Source: Ktedonobacterales bacterium (GTDB taxonomy: Bacteria; Chloroflexota; Ktedonobacteria; Ktedonobacterales; JADMIN01). From it: 61,637 nt of DNA. The notes beneath the pieces were generated by a model, which saw only the letters and a program-made list of their open reading frames with translations, was not told the DNA's origin and did not search any database. A program made the translations under genes and the position numbers. Of this stretch, positions 53,881 to 61,637 are shown piece by piece. The first letter of the stretch is position 1. Every line of letters begins with the position of its first letter. The stretch is taken from contig JAICVS010000006.1 of the NCBI GenBank assembly GCA_025935195.1, forward strand, positions 1-61,637, in the 5' to 3' direction.

Positions 53881-54809
53881 CGCTCTGCCTCCTGCTGGCG
53901 GAACCGGCGGATGTTGAAGATCATGATCGGCACAATGGCGATCAGGAGGATGACGGCCAGGGCGCTGGAGATGCCGAAGTCGTTGAAGGTGAAGAGGCGG
54001 TTGTAATACTCGACGGCGACGACGTCGGTGCCGAAGTTGCCGCCGGTCATGACGTAGATGATGTCGAAGATCTTGAGCAGGTTGATGACCATGGTGGTGG
54101 CGACGACGGCGATGGTCGGGCTGATCATCGGCACGATGATGCGGAAGAAGATGTTGATCTCGCTGGCGCCGTCCACACGGGCGGCCTCCATGATCTCGCT
54201 GGGGACGCCCTTCAGCGCCGCGGAGAGGATGACCATGCAGAAGCCGGTCCACATCCAGACGTAGACGGCGATCAGGGCGAAGTTGTTGATGCCCGAGTTG
54301 ATCAGCCAGGCCTGCGGCTGGCCGCCCAGGCGCGTGAGGATGGCGTTGAGCAGGCCGATCTGCGGCTGGCCGGGGGCATCGTAGTTGTAGACGAACTTCC
54401 AGATTACGCCGGCGCCGACGAAGGAGATCGCCATCGGGATGAAGATGGCGGCCTTGGCGGCGCCCTCGAAGCGCACACGGTCCACCAGCACGGCGATCAG
54501 CAGGCCGAGCGCGACGGTGGCGGCGGTGCCGAGGACGATCCAGAGCAGGTTGTTGCCCAGCACACCGAGCATGGCGCTATCGGTGAAGATGCGCGCGAAG
54601 TTGCGCAGGCCGACGAACTGGGACGAGTCGGCGTTCTGGAGGCTGAGCCAGAGAGTGTTGAGCACGGGGTAGACGAGGAAGACGAGCACGAAGATCACGG
54701 CGGGGCCGATCCAGAGCCAGGGCACGATCAGGTCGCGCAGGTTGAGCGGCTTGCGCGGCGGCACGGAGCGGACAGCGGCGCCGGTGGCGGTGATGCTTTT
54801 CGTAGCCAT
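53877..54809 (-). CDS. Sugar ABC transporter permease, MalF type
   Basis: 310 residues, GAGGAAAA upstream of the ATG at 54809. Six helices, starting VPWLWIGPAVIFVLVFLVYP; the EAA loop reads MEAARVDGASEINIFFRIIVPMISPT. It lacks the large periplasmic insert of E. coli MalF, as usual for CUT1 permeases. It follows the substrate-binding gene by 257 nt on the same strand. Transported sugar unknown; the nearby trehalose synthase gene makes an alpha-glucoside a reasonable guess only. Confidence 0.93.
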   Translation of the reverse strand: MATKSITATGAAVRSVPPRKPLNLRDLIVPWLWIGPAVIFVLVFLVYPVLNTLWLSLQNADSSQFVGLRNFARIFTDSAMLGVLGNNLLWIVLGTAATVALGLLIAVLVDRVRFEGAAKAAIFIPMAISFVGAGVIWKFVYNYDAPGQPQIGLLNAILTRLGGQPQAWLINSGINNFALIAVYVWMWTGFCMVILSAALKGVPSEIMEAARVDGASEINIFFRIIVPMISPTIAVVATTMVINLLKIFDIIYVMTGGNFGTDVVAVEYYNRLFTFNDFGISSALAVILLIAIVPIMIFNIRRFRQQEAER

Positions 54810-55066
54810 CTGGTTTTCCTCATAACGGGACGATTTCCGCATAGGCGGACGGGAACGGGCGGCAGAGACGAGACCGCCACCCAGGCCCGATCCGGCCGGC
54901 GCATCGGTGGACCGGACTGACGCCCGCTGCCGACTGCGCGGGGGAGAGGCCCCGGCGGCGCATGTACCAAGTGCCGAGAGAACCTGTCCCACATATCGTG
55001 CCTGTATCACGCGCCTACACGAGATGGCGTGCGGGCGCGTGACGCGGCAGACAGCCGGGCGGACGA

Positions 55067-56446
55067 TCAGGAGGCGTAGGCGGATTTGGCGGTGTTCTCC
55101 AGGCTGGCGAGAACGCTGTCGAGCGAACCCTGGTTGCCAATGTAGGCGAGCATGCCCTTCCACCAGGCTTGCTGCATGGCGGGCGGCATGATGTCGCCGG
55201 CGCCGTACTTGCCGGCGGTGGCGGAGGTGAGCTGCTGGGCCGAAGCCTGGGCGACCTTGTCGGGATAGGCGCTCAGGGGGACCGACTTGTTGACGGCGGT
55301 GAAGCCGCCGCGCTTGACCCAGATCTCCTGAGCTGGAGCCGTGGCGAGGTAGCGGACGAGGTCGCGCACGCCGTTGTTGTTCTTCATGGCGACGACGAGG
55401 TCCGCGCCGATGGTGACGCCGCCCTGGAACTGTGGGTTGATGGTGGGGAAGGGGAAGAAGTCGAAGCCGGTCCCCGGCTGGATGCTCTTGAACTGACTGG
55501 TGATGAAGCCGGCGGCGAAGTCGCCGAGGTAGTACATGTACGCGGCGGGCGGCGACTTGAACGGCAGATAGCTGGCGGGCTGGGGATCGGTGGCGAGGAT
55601 GGACTGCGGCGCGCCGTTGATGAAGTGCTTGCCGAAGGCGATGCGGCCGAACTCCTGGAAGGCGCTCTTGATCTTCGAGTCGGTCCAGGGAATCTTGTGG
55701 GCGACCCACTGGTCGTAGACGTCGGGGCCGGACTGGTTGAGCAGAATCTCGGCGATCCAGTCGGTGGCGGGCCAGCCGCTGGCCGCGCCGCTGGAGACGC
55801 CCATGGACCAGGGGAACTTGCCGCTGGAGGCGATCCGGCTGGAGAGCGAGACCATGTCGTCGAAGGTCTTGGGGATCGTGTAGCCAGCGGACTGGAAGGT
55901 CTTGGGGCTGTACCAGACGGTGCCCTTGTTGGCGGCCTTGTAGAAGATGGCGTAGAGCTTGCCGTTGAAGCTGCCCAGGTCGAGCCAGGTCTTGGCGTAG
56001 TCGCTCTGGAGCTTGCTCATGTCCACGAGCGAGTCGAGCGCGACGAGCTTGTTCTGGGCGGCGAGCTGCTGCATCTTGGCGGGGTTGGGCAGAATGGCGA
56101 GGTCGGGCGGGTTGTTGCCGCGGATGCGCGTGGTGAGGATGGCGTCGAGGTCGCGCGTGGCATCCACCTTGACCGTGATGCCGCTCTGCTTCGTGAATGG
56201 ATCGACGACGGCCTTGAACGAGTCCAGCTCCGTGCTGCCCCAGGTGGTGAGCAGATTGACGGAGCTGACCGAGGAGCTGCCGCCGCTGTTGTTGCCGCAG
56301 GCGGCGAGGATGGATGTCGCGGCGCTGGCGGAGAGGCCGAGGGCGACCGCGCGCTGGATGAAGGCGCGGCGGCTGAGGCCCTGCTGGGTAAACTCGTCTA
56401 CAAGGGAATCGACGGCATCACGCTGTTGGCGATCGGCGGGAAGCAT
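55067..56446 (-). CDS. Sugar ABC transporter substrate-binding lipoprotein
   Basis: 459 residues from an ATG at 56446 with GGAGG 8 nt upstream (an earlier ATG at 56461 would contain that binding site). The N-terminus has a twin-arginine-like SRRAFIQRAVALGLSASAA followed by the lipobox LAAC (Cys50), so it is probably exported folded by Tat and lipid-anchored. The mature part matches family 1 extracellular binding proteins (NLLTTWGSTELDSFKAVVDP, DLAILPNPAKMQQLA, GVTIGADLVVAMKNNNGVRD). It captures the sugar for the two permeases downstream. Confidence 0.93.
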   Translation of the reverse strand: MLPADRQQRDAVDSLVDEFTQQGLSRRAFIQRAVALGLSASAATSILAACGNNSGGSSSVSSVNLLTTWGSTELDSFKAVVDPFTKQSGITVKVDATRDLDAILTTRIRGNNPPDLAILPNPAKMQQLAAQNKLVALDSLVDMSKLQSDYAKTWLDLGSFNGKLYAIFYKAANKGTVWYSPKTFQSAGYTIPKTFDDMVSLSSRIASSGKFPWSMGVSSGAASGWPATDWIAEILLNQSGPDVYDQWVAHKIPWTDSKIKSAFQEFGRIAFGKHFINGAPQSILATDPQPASYLPFKSPPAAYMYYLGDFAAGFITSQFKSIQPGTGFDFFPFPTINPQFQGGVTIGADLVVAMKNNNGVRDLVRYLATAPAQEIWVKRGGFTAVNKSVPLSAYPDKVAQASAQQLTSATAGKYGAGDIMPPAMQQAWWKGMLAYIGNQGSLDSVLASLENTAKSAYAS

Positions 56447-56610
56447 GGCGCGGGCCTCCATCTGTGGGGATCACGGGGCGCGACACTGGGGCGCCCGCGG
56501 CGGTGTAGGACGGAACATCGGCGCGCACGGCGGGTCGCATTGAGGGCATCGCCGGGCGCCCGTTCGCGGCATAGTGGAACAAGCGCCGCAAAATCCGTGC
56601 CGGACCGCTG

Positions 56611-56628
56611 TTATGTCACGTTTATGTC
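56611..56628. promoter_or_regulatory. Tandem direct repeat TTATGTC, candidate response-regulator site
   Basis: TTATGTC occurs at 56611-56617 and 56622-56628, an 11-bp repeat period (7 bp plus 4 bp spacer), the geometry of OmpR/PhoB-type operators. It lies about 170 bp upstream of the sugar operon and 215 bp upstream of the divergent gene at 56842. The rest of the 395-base space 56447-56841 shows nothing else clear. Confidence 0.35.
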
Positions 56629-56841
56629 GCGTTGCGAGAGGTGCCTGTGGCGCAACGGAGACGGTTGAACGAGTGACGGGGCATGTATCGGCCATCTTTG
56701 GAATCGCCCGCCGTGCTGGACACGCGCCCAATGGATGAGGTATGTTATACGTTGGCCGGTCGCGTGTGGAGCGCCGGCCGCCGCGACGCGACGGCGCCAC
56801 TGGATGAGCAAAACGACGAATAGGGCGGGGGCGAGAGCGCG

Positions 56842-57480
56842 ATGATGGGGCGGGAGCGGGCAGAGCGGGGTGGTGGGGTGGACAGGCGGGGCGCGCGGCC
56901 GCGCGTGTTGGTGGAGGAAGGGCGCACGGTCTTGCGCGTGGGCGGTGTGATCCAGTCGGTCGCGGTGGACGCGGCGTACACGCCCGACGTGTGGGACGCG
57001 ATGCTGCCCCAGGAGGCGCCGGCGAGCGCGCTGATCCTGGGCCTGGGCGGCGGCACCATCGCGACGCTGCTCACCAATCGCTACGGCCCCATCCCCATTA
57101 CGGGCGTCGAGCGCGACCCAGCGGTGGCGCTGTTGGCGCGGCGCGCATTCGGGCTGGACGCGCTGCCCAACGTGCGTGTCGTCGTGGATGACGCTTTCGC
57201 GTACGTGCGCGCCTGCCGCGAGACCTTCGACGCTATCTGCGTGGATCTCTACGTCGCCGGGCGCATGGCGCACGGTGTGCTGGATCCCACGTTCCTGCGC
57301 GACATCACCCGTTTGCTCACGCCGGCCGGCAGCGCCACGTTCAATCTGTGGCGCTCGCGCTATCTGGATGACCAGCTCCGCCGTTTGCGCCGCCATCTGT
57401 GGGTGTGCGCGCTGGCCGAAGTGGAGGATAATATCATAGTGCGTTGCACGCGCTTGGAAGCCGCTCCGACACCGATCTGA
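56842..57480 (+). CDS. Spermidine-synthase-like methyltransferase-fold protein
   Basis: 212 residues. The Rossmann nucleotide loop is ALILGLGGGTIATLL, followed by ITGVERDPAVALLAR (acidic residue that binds the ribose hydroxyls) and NVRVVVDDAFAYVRACRETFDAICVDLY, the aminopropyltransferase pattern. The N-terminal beta domain of true spermidine synthases is short, and the gatekeeper residues are not all evident, so it may be a relative with another nucleophile. ATG at 56842 is tentative, since its binding site is weak and a second ATG follows. Confidence 0.78.
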   Translation: MMGRERAERGGGVDRRGARPRVLVEEGRTVLRVGGVIQSVAVDAAYTPDVWDAMLPQEAPASALILGLGGGTIATLLTNRYGPIPITGVERDPAVALLARRAFGLDALPNVRVVVDDAFAYVRACRETFDAICVDLYVAGRMAHGVLDPTFLRDITRLLTPAGSATFNLWRSRYLDDQLRRLRRHLWVCALAEVEDNIIVRCTRLEAAPTPI

Positions 57481-57860
57481 CGGTCATTCCAGTACTATTC
57501 TGTCACCCACTCGTATCTGCGTTATGTACATGTTACCGTGTCTCTCCGTCAGGCGTTGACCTGACATATCGGGTGCGGCAACCTGTTATCGGTCGGGGGA
57601 ATGGACGGAGAGCGGGCGGCAGGGCACAACAGCGACGCCGCATGTGTGCTCAGGCGGTGCCGCGGCACCGTTTCCGTCAAGTCACGGCTGGAGAGAGGGC
57701 CAGAGTTCCCGCGTCGGCGGCGCGATGTGGCGGGCGCGCCGCGCTAGACAACCGGAAGCCAGCAGGGGCCGCGAGGAGGTGTCCCCAATGGTGGCCCGGC
57801 ATTTGCTCGCCATCATCTAAACTATGTGTTCGGCTGAATTCTCCAAGGAGCCCTGTCGTC
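57481..57860. other. Intergenic tract before the trehalose synthase gene
   Basis: About 380 bases without a supported gene, repeat or clear promoter. It should contain the treT promoter near its right end, where a locally AT-rich patch (57815-57845) precedes the AAGGAG ribosome binding site. Confidence 0.4.
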
Positions 57861-59165
57861 ATGCAGGAAATCCGCACTCCAGGCATGCAGAACGTGGTGC
57901 TGGCTACCAAAACGCTCGCTGATTACGCTCCGGTCGTCGGCGATGATGTGATCGCCGAGCTGGAGCGCCTCGCGCGCCCGCTGCAAGGCGCGCGCGTCCT
58001 CCACATCAACGCCACCGCCTACGGCGGCGGTGTCGCCGAGATGTTACACACGCTCGTCCCGCTGATGCGCAACGTTGGCCTGGAGGCCGAGTGGCGCATC
58101 ATCTCCGGCCACGATGAGTTTTACACCGTCACCAAGTCCATGCACAACGCCTTGCAGGGGATGGATCTGGACCTGACGCCGGCGATGCGCGCGGCGTACC
58201 TGCACGCCAATGTGGACAACGCCGTCTATCTGGACGACTCGTTCGACTACGTCATCGTCCACGATCCGCAGCCGGCGCCGCTGCGCATGCTGCGCGCGGC
58301 CGACCCCGGCAAGTGGATCTGGCGCTGCCATATTGATCTGACGGCGGCCAGCCCCAGATACTGGGGCTTCCTGCGGCCGTTCGTGCAGATGTATGATGCC
58401 GCTATCTTCACGATGCCGCAGTACGTCAAGCGCGACCTGCAAATCGGCAAGATCGCGATCATCCCACCGGCCATCGATCCGCTCAGCCCCAAGAACGCGC
58501 CGATGAAGGACACCGATGCCCGGCGCGTGCTGGAGCTGTATCACATTGACTCGAACCGCCCGACGCTCGTGCAGGTCTCACGCTTCGACCCCTGGAAAGA
58601 TCCGCTCGGCGTGATTGACGTGTATCGCGGTGTCAAAGCGGAGTTCCCCGACGTGCAGCTGGTGATGGCCGGCTCGATGGCGCACGACGATCCCGAGGGC
58701 ATGGAATACTACCAGCGCACCAAGGATTACGCCGGCGACGACCCGGACATTCACCTGCTCTCCAACCTGGATGGCGTCGGCAACGTCGAGATCAACGCCT
58801 TCCAGCGTGAGGCGACGGTCGTGCTGCAGAAGTCGCTGCGTGAGGGCTTCGGCCTGACGGTGGCGGAAGGGCTGTGGAAGAGCCGGCCAGTGATCGGCGG
58901 CAACGTCGGCGGCATCCCGCTGCAGATCGAGGATGGCGCCACCGGCTTCCTCGTCAGCTCGGTAGAGGAATGCACGGGGCGCGTGCTCGAGCTGATGCGC
59001 GATCCACGCCAGGCACGCGCGATGGGCGAGCGCGGGCGTGAGGAGGTGCGGCACAAGTTCCTCTCCACCGCCAACCTGCGCAACTACCTGAACCTGTTCA
59101 GCGATCTGGCCGGCATTACCCGCGACGCGACTGAGACGGCCGAGCGCGAGCTCACGCACGTGTAG
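57861..59165 (+). CDS. treT: Trehalose synthase, TreT type (GT4 glycosyltransferase)
   Basis: 434 residues, AAGGAG 10 nt before the ATG at 57861. The opening VLHINATAYGGGVAEMLHTLVPLM and the YVIVHDPQPAPL, WRCHIDLTAASP and FTMPQYVKRDL segments are typical of TreT and trehalose phosphorylase/synthase relatives. The donor-binding block is VQVSRFDPWKDPLGVIDVY and the GT4 end motif REGFGLTVAEGLWKSRPVIG with the paired glutamates. It joins an NDP-glucose and glucose reversibly to trehalose, an osmolyte and stress protectant, which fits the stress genes elsewhere in the window. Confidence 0.9.
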   Translation: MQEIRTPGMQNVVLATKTLADYAPVVGDDVIAELERLARPLQGARVLHINATAYGGGVAEMLHTLVPLMRNVGLEAEWRIISGHDEFYTVTKSMHNALQGMDLDLTPAMRAAYLHANVDNAVYLDDSFDYVIVHDPQPAPLRMLRAADPGKWIWRCHIDLTAASPRYWGFLRPFVQMYDAAIFTMPQYVKRDLQIGKIAIIPPAIDPLSPKNAPMKDTDARRVLELYHIDSNRPTLVQVSRFDPWKDPLGVIDVYRGVKAEFPDVQLVMAGSMAHDDPEGMEYYQRTKDYAGDDPDIHLLSNLDGVGNVEINAFQREATVVLQKSLREGFGLTVAEGLWKSRPVIGGNVGGIPLQIEDGATGFLVSSVEECTGRVLELMRDPRQARAMGERGREEVRHKFLSTANLRNYLNLFSDLAGITRDATETAERELTHV

Positions 59166-59216
59166 GGAAGTCCTCAACCCCCTTGCCTCCACAGAGGTGA
59201 GGGGCGCGTTGCGAGA

Positions 59217-59247
59217 CGAGCCGCCCCGCGAGATGTGGGGCGGCTCG
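59217..59247 (+). terminator. Stem-loop terminator after treT
   Basis: CGAGCCGCCCC (59217-59227) and GGGGCGGCTCG (59237-59247) pair perfectly over 11 bp with a 9-nt loop, 52 nt after the treT stop; CGTCGTTT follows. Confidence 0.75.
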
Positions 59248-59355
59248 CGTCGTTTCCGTCATCCCGTCCAGGCTTGCCGCGCCCCATTTCCATGTGCTAC
59301 GTCTCATCTCGGCGCCCGCGCCACAGCGGCGCGTTCGAGTGAAGGGAGCGGCGGC

Positions 59356-60894
59356 ATGCTGGTCGTCACCGTCGAGCAGATGCGCGCCATCGAGCGGCGG
59401 GCCGAGAGCGAGTACGGCCTGACCTCGCTGGTGCTGATGGAGCACGCCGGCCGCGGTGTGGCGGAGCTGCTGCGCGACGCGCTGGGCGGCGAAGTCGCCG
59501 GCTGCCGCGTGCTGGTATTGGTCGGGCCGGGCAACAACGGCGGCGATGGCCGCGTGATGGGCCGTTCCCTGGCGGAATGGGGCGCGGACGTGACGCTCTA
59601 CGCCTGGAAGGAGCGCCGCCTCGAAGCGGGGAATCGCCTCATCCCCGTGGGCGACGATCTGGCCGCCGTGCGCGACGCCATCGCCCGTGCGGATGTCGTC
59701 GCGGATGCGCTGCTCGGCACCGGTAATGCCCGCCCGCTCGAAGCGTCCATGCGCCGCCTGCTCGCGCTCGTGCGCGAGGAGAAAGAGCGGCGGCCCACGC
59801 TCTGTGTGCTGGCGGTGGATCTGCCGACCGGCCTGAACGCCGACACCGGCGCGGTGGATGCGGGCGCGATCCCCTGCGATCTGACCGTGACGCTGGCCTT
59901 CCCCAAGCTCGGCCTGCTGCTCTACCCCGGCGCGAACGACGTCGGCACGCTCCAGGTTGGCGCCATCGGCCTACCAGCGGAGATGCCCATCGCGGCGGAG
60001 CTGGACCTGCTCGACGCGGCGTCCGTGCGCCCGCTGCTGCCCGCGCGCCCGGCGGATAGCAACAAGGGCACCTTCGGCAAGGTGATGATCCTCGCCGGCT
60101 CGGCCCACTATATCGGCGCCGCCTATCTCGTCACCGCCGCCGCCGCGCGCATCGGCGCCGGACTCGTCACGCTCGCCACCACCGCCGAGCGCGCCCCGCT
60201 CTACGCCAGCATGCTGCCCGAAGCTACCTACCACCTGCTGCCGCCGGAGAGCGCCGATCCAGCCGCGCGCGCGCGCGCCATCCTCGACGGCCTGGCGGGC
60301 TACCATGCGCTCGTCGTCGGCCCTGGCCTGGGCCAATCCGACACGACGCGCGGCCTGCTGGATGCGCTCTTCGCCGGGCTGAAGGCGCTGCCGGATGCCG
60401 AGCGCCCGCGCCTACTGGTGGACGCCGACGGGCTGAACACGCTCGCGCATCTGGAACAATGGTGGGAGCGGCTGCCAGCGGGAACGGTGATCACGCCGCA
60501 TCCGGGCGAGATGGCGCGGCTGCGCGGCGGCGCGAAGGTCTCCGGCGGCGGGCCGGATCGCCTGCCAGTGGCGCGTGAGGCGGCGCGGGCGTGGAATCTG
60601 GTCGTCGCGCTCAAAGGCGCAAACACGGTGATCGCGGCGCCGGACGGCGGCACGCGCATGAGCTGGCCGGGCAACGCGGCGCTCGCCACCGGCGGCACCG
60701 GCGATGTGCTTGCCGGCGCGATCGGCGGGCTGCTGGCGCAGGGACTTGACCCCTACGACGCTGCCGGCGCGGGTGTGTATGTCCACAGCCAGGCGGGCTT
60801 CCTCGTCAGTGGGCGCATCGGCGACGCGGGGCTGCTGGCCGGCGACCTGCTCGACGCGCTGCCACTGGCGTTGAAGCAGACGAAGGCACGATGA
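59356..60894 (+). CDS. nnr: Bifunctional NAD(P)H-hydrate epimerase / ADP-dependent dehydratase
   Basis: 512 residues, GAAGGGAG about 8 nt before the ATG at 59356. The N-terminal half (to about 215) is the YjeF_N epimerase: LMEHAGRGVAELL, VGPGNNGGDGRVMGRSL, VAVDLPTGLNADTG. The C-terminal half is the ribokinase-like dehydratase: NKGTFGKVMILAGSAHYIGAA, LLVDADGLNTL, VITPHPGEMARL and TGGTGDVLAGAIGGLLAQG. It repairs hydrated NADH and NADPH, converting both epimers back with ADP or ATP. Length and motif order are standard. Confidence 0.95.
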   Translation: MLVVTVEQMRAIERRAESEYGLTSLVLMEHAGRGVAELLRDALGGEVAGCRVLVLVGPGNNGGDGRVMGRSLAEWGADVTLYAWKERRLEAGNRLIPVGDDLAAVRDAIARADVVADALLGTGNARPLEASMRRLLALVREEKERRPTLCVLAVDLPTGLNADTGAVDAGAIPCDLTVTLAFPKLGLLLYPGANDVGTLQVGAIGLPAEMPIAAELDLLDAASVRPLLPARPADSNKGTFGKVMILAGSAHYIGAAYLVTAAAARIGAGLVTLATTAERAPLYASMLPEATYHLLPPESADPAARARAILDGLAGYHALVVGPGLGQSDTTRGLLDALFAGLKALPDAERPRLLVDADGLNTLAHLEQWWERLPAGTVITPHPGEMARLRGGAKVSGGGPDRLPVAREAARAWNLVVALKGANTVIAAPDGGTRMSWPGNAALATGGTGDVLAGAIGGLLAQGLDPYDAAGAGVYVHSQAGFLVSGRIGDAGLLAGDLLDALPLALKQTKAR

Positions 60895-61036
60895 GGCTCC
60901 GTATGTGATTGGCTGGCACGTCTCCTGCACGCATTCTTCCGGCAGGCCGCGCGGGGAGGTCACCCGCGCTGCACGTGCCGGCGCGCGGCGCGGCAAGCAG
61001 CAGTGCGCCGGGCGAAGGATGATAGAAGGAGAATAT

Positions 61037-61537
61037 ATGACGACACATCAGACGCATGCGCATGAGGAGCGGGAGCACGGCGCGCATGGCACGACGGGCG
61101 CGCACAAGGGGAGCGCCAAGACCCATCACGAGTGGCAGACCGGCAAGCTCTCCGCCGACGACCGTAAATACCTCGAACAGCACGGCGACGAGCTCTCACG
61201 CTCGACGCAGCGCGCCAAGTGGATCGGCTCGCCCGACGAACACGAGGATCATCCCGGCCAGACGCTTGCCACGCGCAGCCACGACGTGATCCAGCAGTGG
61301 GCCGAGGAGCACAAGGCCGTGCCGGCCACCATCGCCGGCAACGACGCCAACAATCCGCGTGTGCTGCGCTTCAACTTCCCCGGCTACGGCGGCCAGAGCC
61401 TACAACAAATCTCGTGGGATGCCTGGTTCAAGCCCTTCGACGCGCGCGATCTGGTCTTCGTCTTCCAGCAGCATCAGAAGGCCGGCAACCAGTCGAACTT
61501 CTTCCACCTGGATAGCCCCGACCGCGAGGATGGGTAG
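61037..61537 (+). CDS. Conserved hypothetical protein with His-rich N-terminus
   Basis: 166 residues, AAGGAG 6-7 nt before the ATG. The first 45 residues are rich in His, Glu, Thr and Gly (HQTHAHEEREHGAHG) and could bind metal. The C-terminal 65 residues (RVLRFNFPGYGGQSLQQISW, then DLVFVFQQHQKAGNQSNFFH) look like a conserved domain found in bacterial hypothetical proteins; no function is known to me. It is 142 nt downstream of nnr and could be on its own transcript. Confidence 0.8.
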   Translation: MTTHQTHAHEEREHGAHGTTGAHKGSAKTHHEWQTGKLSADDRKYLEQHGDELSRSTQRAKWIGSPDEHEDHPGQTLATRSHDVIQQWAEEHKAVPATIAGNDANNPRVLRFNFPGYGGQSLQQISWDAWFKPFDARDLVFVFQQHQKAGNQSNFFHLDSPDREDG

Positions 61538-61540
61538 AGC

Positions 61541-61580
61541 GTCCTCATCCCCTGGCCCTCTCTCCGTGCGAGGAGAGGGG
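61541..61580. repeat. Palindromic intergenic repeat (CCCTCTCTCC/GGAGAGGGG family)
   Basis: An imperfect hairpin with CCCTCTCTCC and GGAGAGGGG arms lies just after the last gene and begins with GTCCTCATCCCC, close to the start of the repeat at 52866. It probably serves as the terminator here. The final 57 bases of the window hold nothing that can be assigned. Confidence 0.5.
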
Positions 61581-61637
61581 TGATGTGGCGGGCGAGGTGA
61601 CGGTTGCCGTGCGCCTCACTACTCATCCGGTGGCGGC

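Overview
The window is a 61.6 kb piece of a GC-rich (clearly above 60%) bacterial chromosome. The organism is most likely a Chloroflexota, perhaps a Thermomicrobia or Ktedonobacteria relative. That is an inference from gene repertoire and style: Rho with a huge Gly/Arg-rich N-terminus, ECF sigma factors paired with membrane-anchored BNR-repeat proteins, a TreT-type trehalose synthase and a diderm-unlike ABC sugar operon. No rRNA or tRNA gene was seen that would settle it.

The main structural result is that the window carries a replication-origin region. Between about 49.88 and 50.62 kb lies a gene-free stretch with three perfect DnaA boxes (TTATCCACA/TGTGGATAA) and at least ten one-mismatch boxes. 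Four perfect 16-bp parS sites (TGTTTCACGTGAAACA) lie at 0.84, 7.29, 11.42 and 17.33 kb, all intergenic and all to the left of the origin. Most genes left of the origin are on the minus strand, as expected for the leading strand of a leftward fork. Neither dnaA, dnaN, gyrB nor parAB is in the window, so the origin is separated from its usual neighbours.

Layout. 0-6.5 kb: the tail of a serine recombinase, then a minus-strand group of small stress-type genes (disordered hydrophilic proteins, a YfdC/FNT channel, DJ-1/PfpI, SRPBCC, ChaB, a YagU-like membrane protein). 6.5-11.3 kb: three alpha/beta hydrolases and two membrane-tethered short-chain dehydrogenases. 11.4-18.2 kb: RecQ, two tandem NRAMP-family transporters with PRC-like N-terminal domains and unusual metal-site residues, and a DUF1622 pair. 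18.3-20.6 kb: biotin carboxylase coupled to a Dph6-like ATP pyrophosphatase. 20.7-24.8 kb: an ECF sigma factor with two BNR-propeller membrane proteins. 25-27 kb: small plus-strand membrane, TfoX-N and flavodoxin genes. 27-27.8 kb: a consensus promoter firing into a gene-free tract that holds one copy of a dispersed repeat. 27.8-33.7 kb: aconitase, an esterase, YHS, a membrane protein and GNAT. 33.7-39.6 kb: ABC-F ATPase with an attenuator-like leader, an aminotransferase and an S9 prolyl oligopeptidase whose 5' leader holds the second repeat copy. 40-44.1 kb: DUF4291, an AbrB/PIN pair and a membrane-anchored MutS-like ATPase. 44.3-49.5 kb: rho and a six-helix membrane coiled-coil protein. After the origin: a lone phage portal gene, a ClbS/DfsB protein, a sugar ABC operon (substrate-binding protein plus two permeases, no ATPase), a spermidine-synthase-like protein, trehalose synthase TreT, the NAD(P)HX repair enzyme Nnr and a conserved hypothetical protein.

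Start codons were chosen by ribosome binding sites and family length, so many genes here are shorter than their longest open frame. Family calls rest on recognised motifs only; no database search was run.
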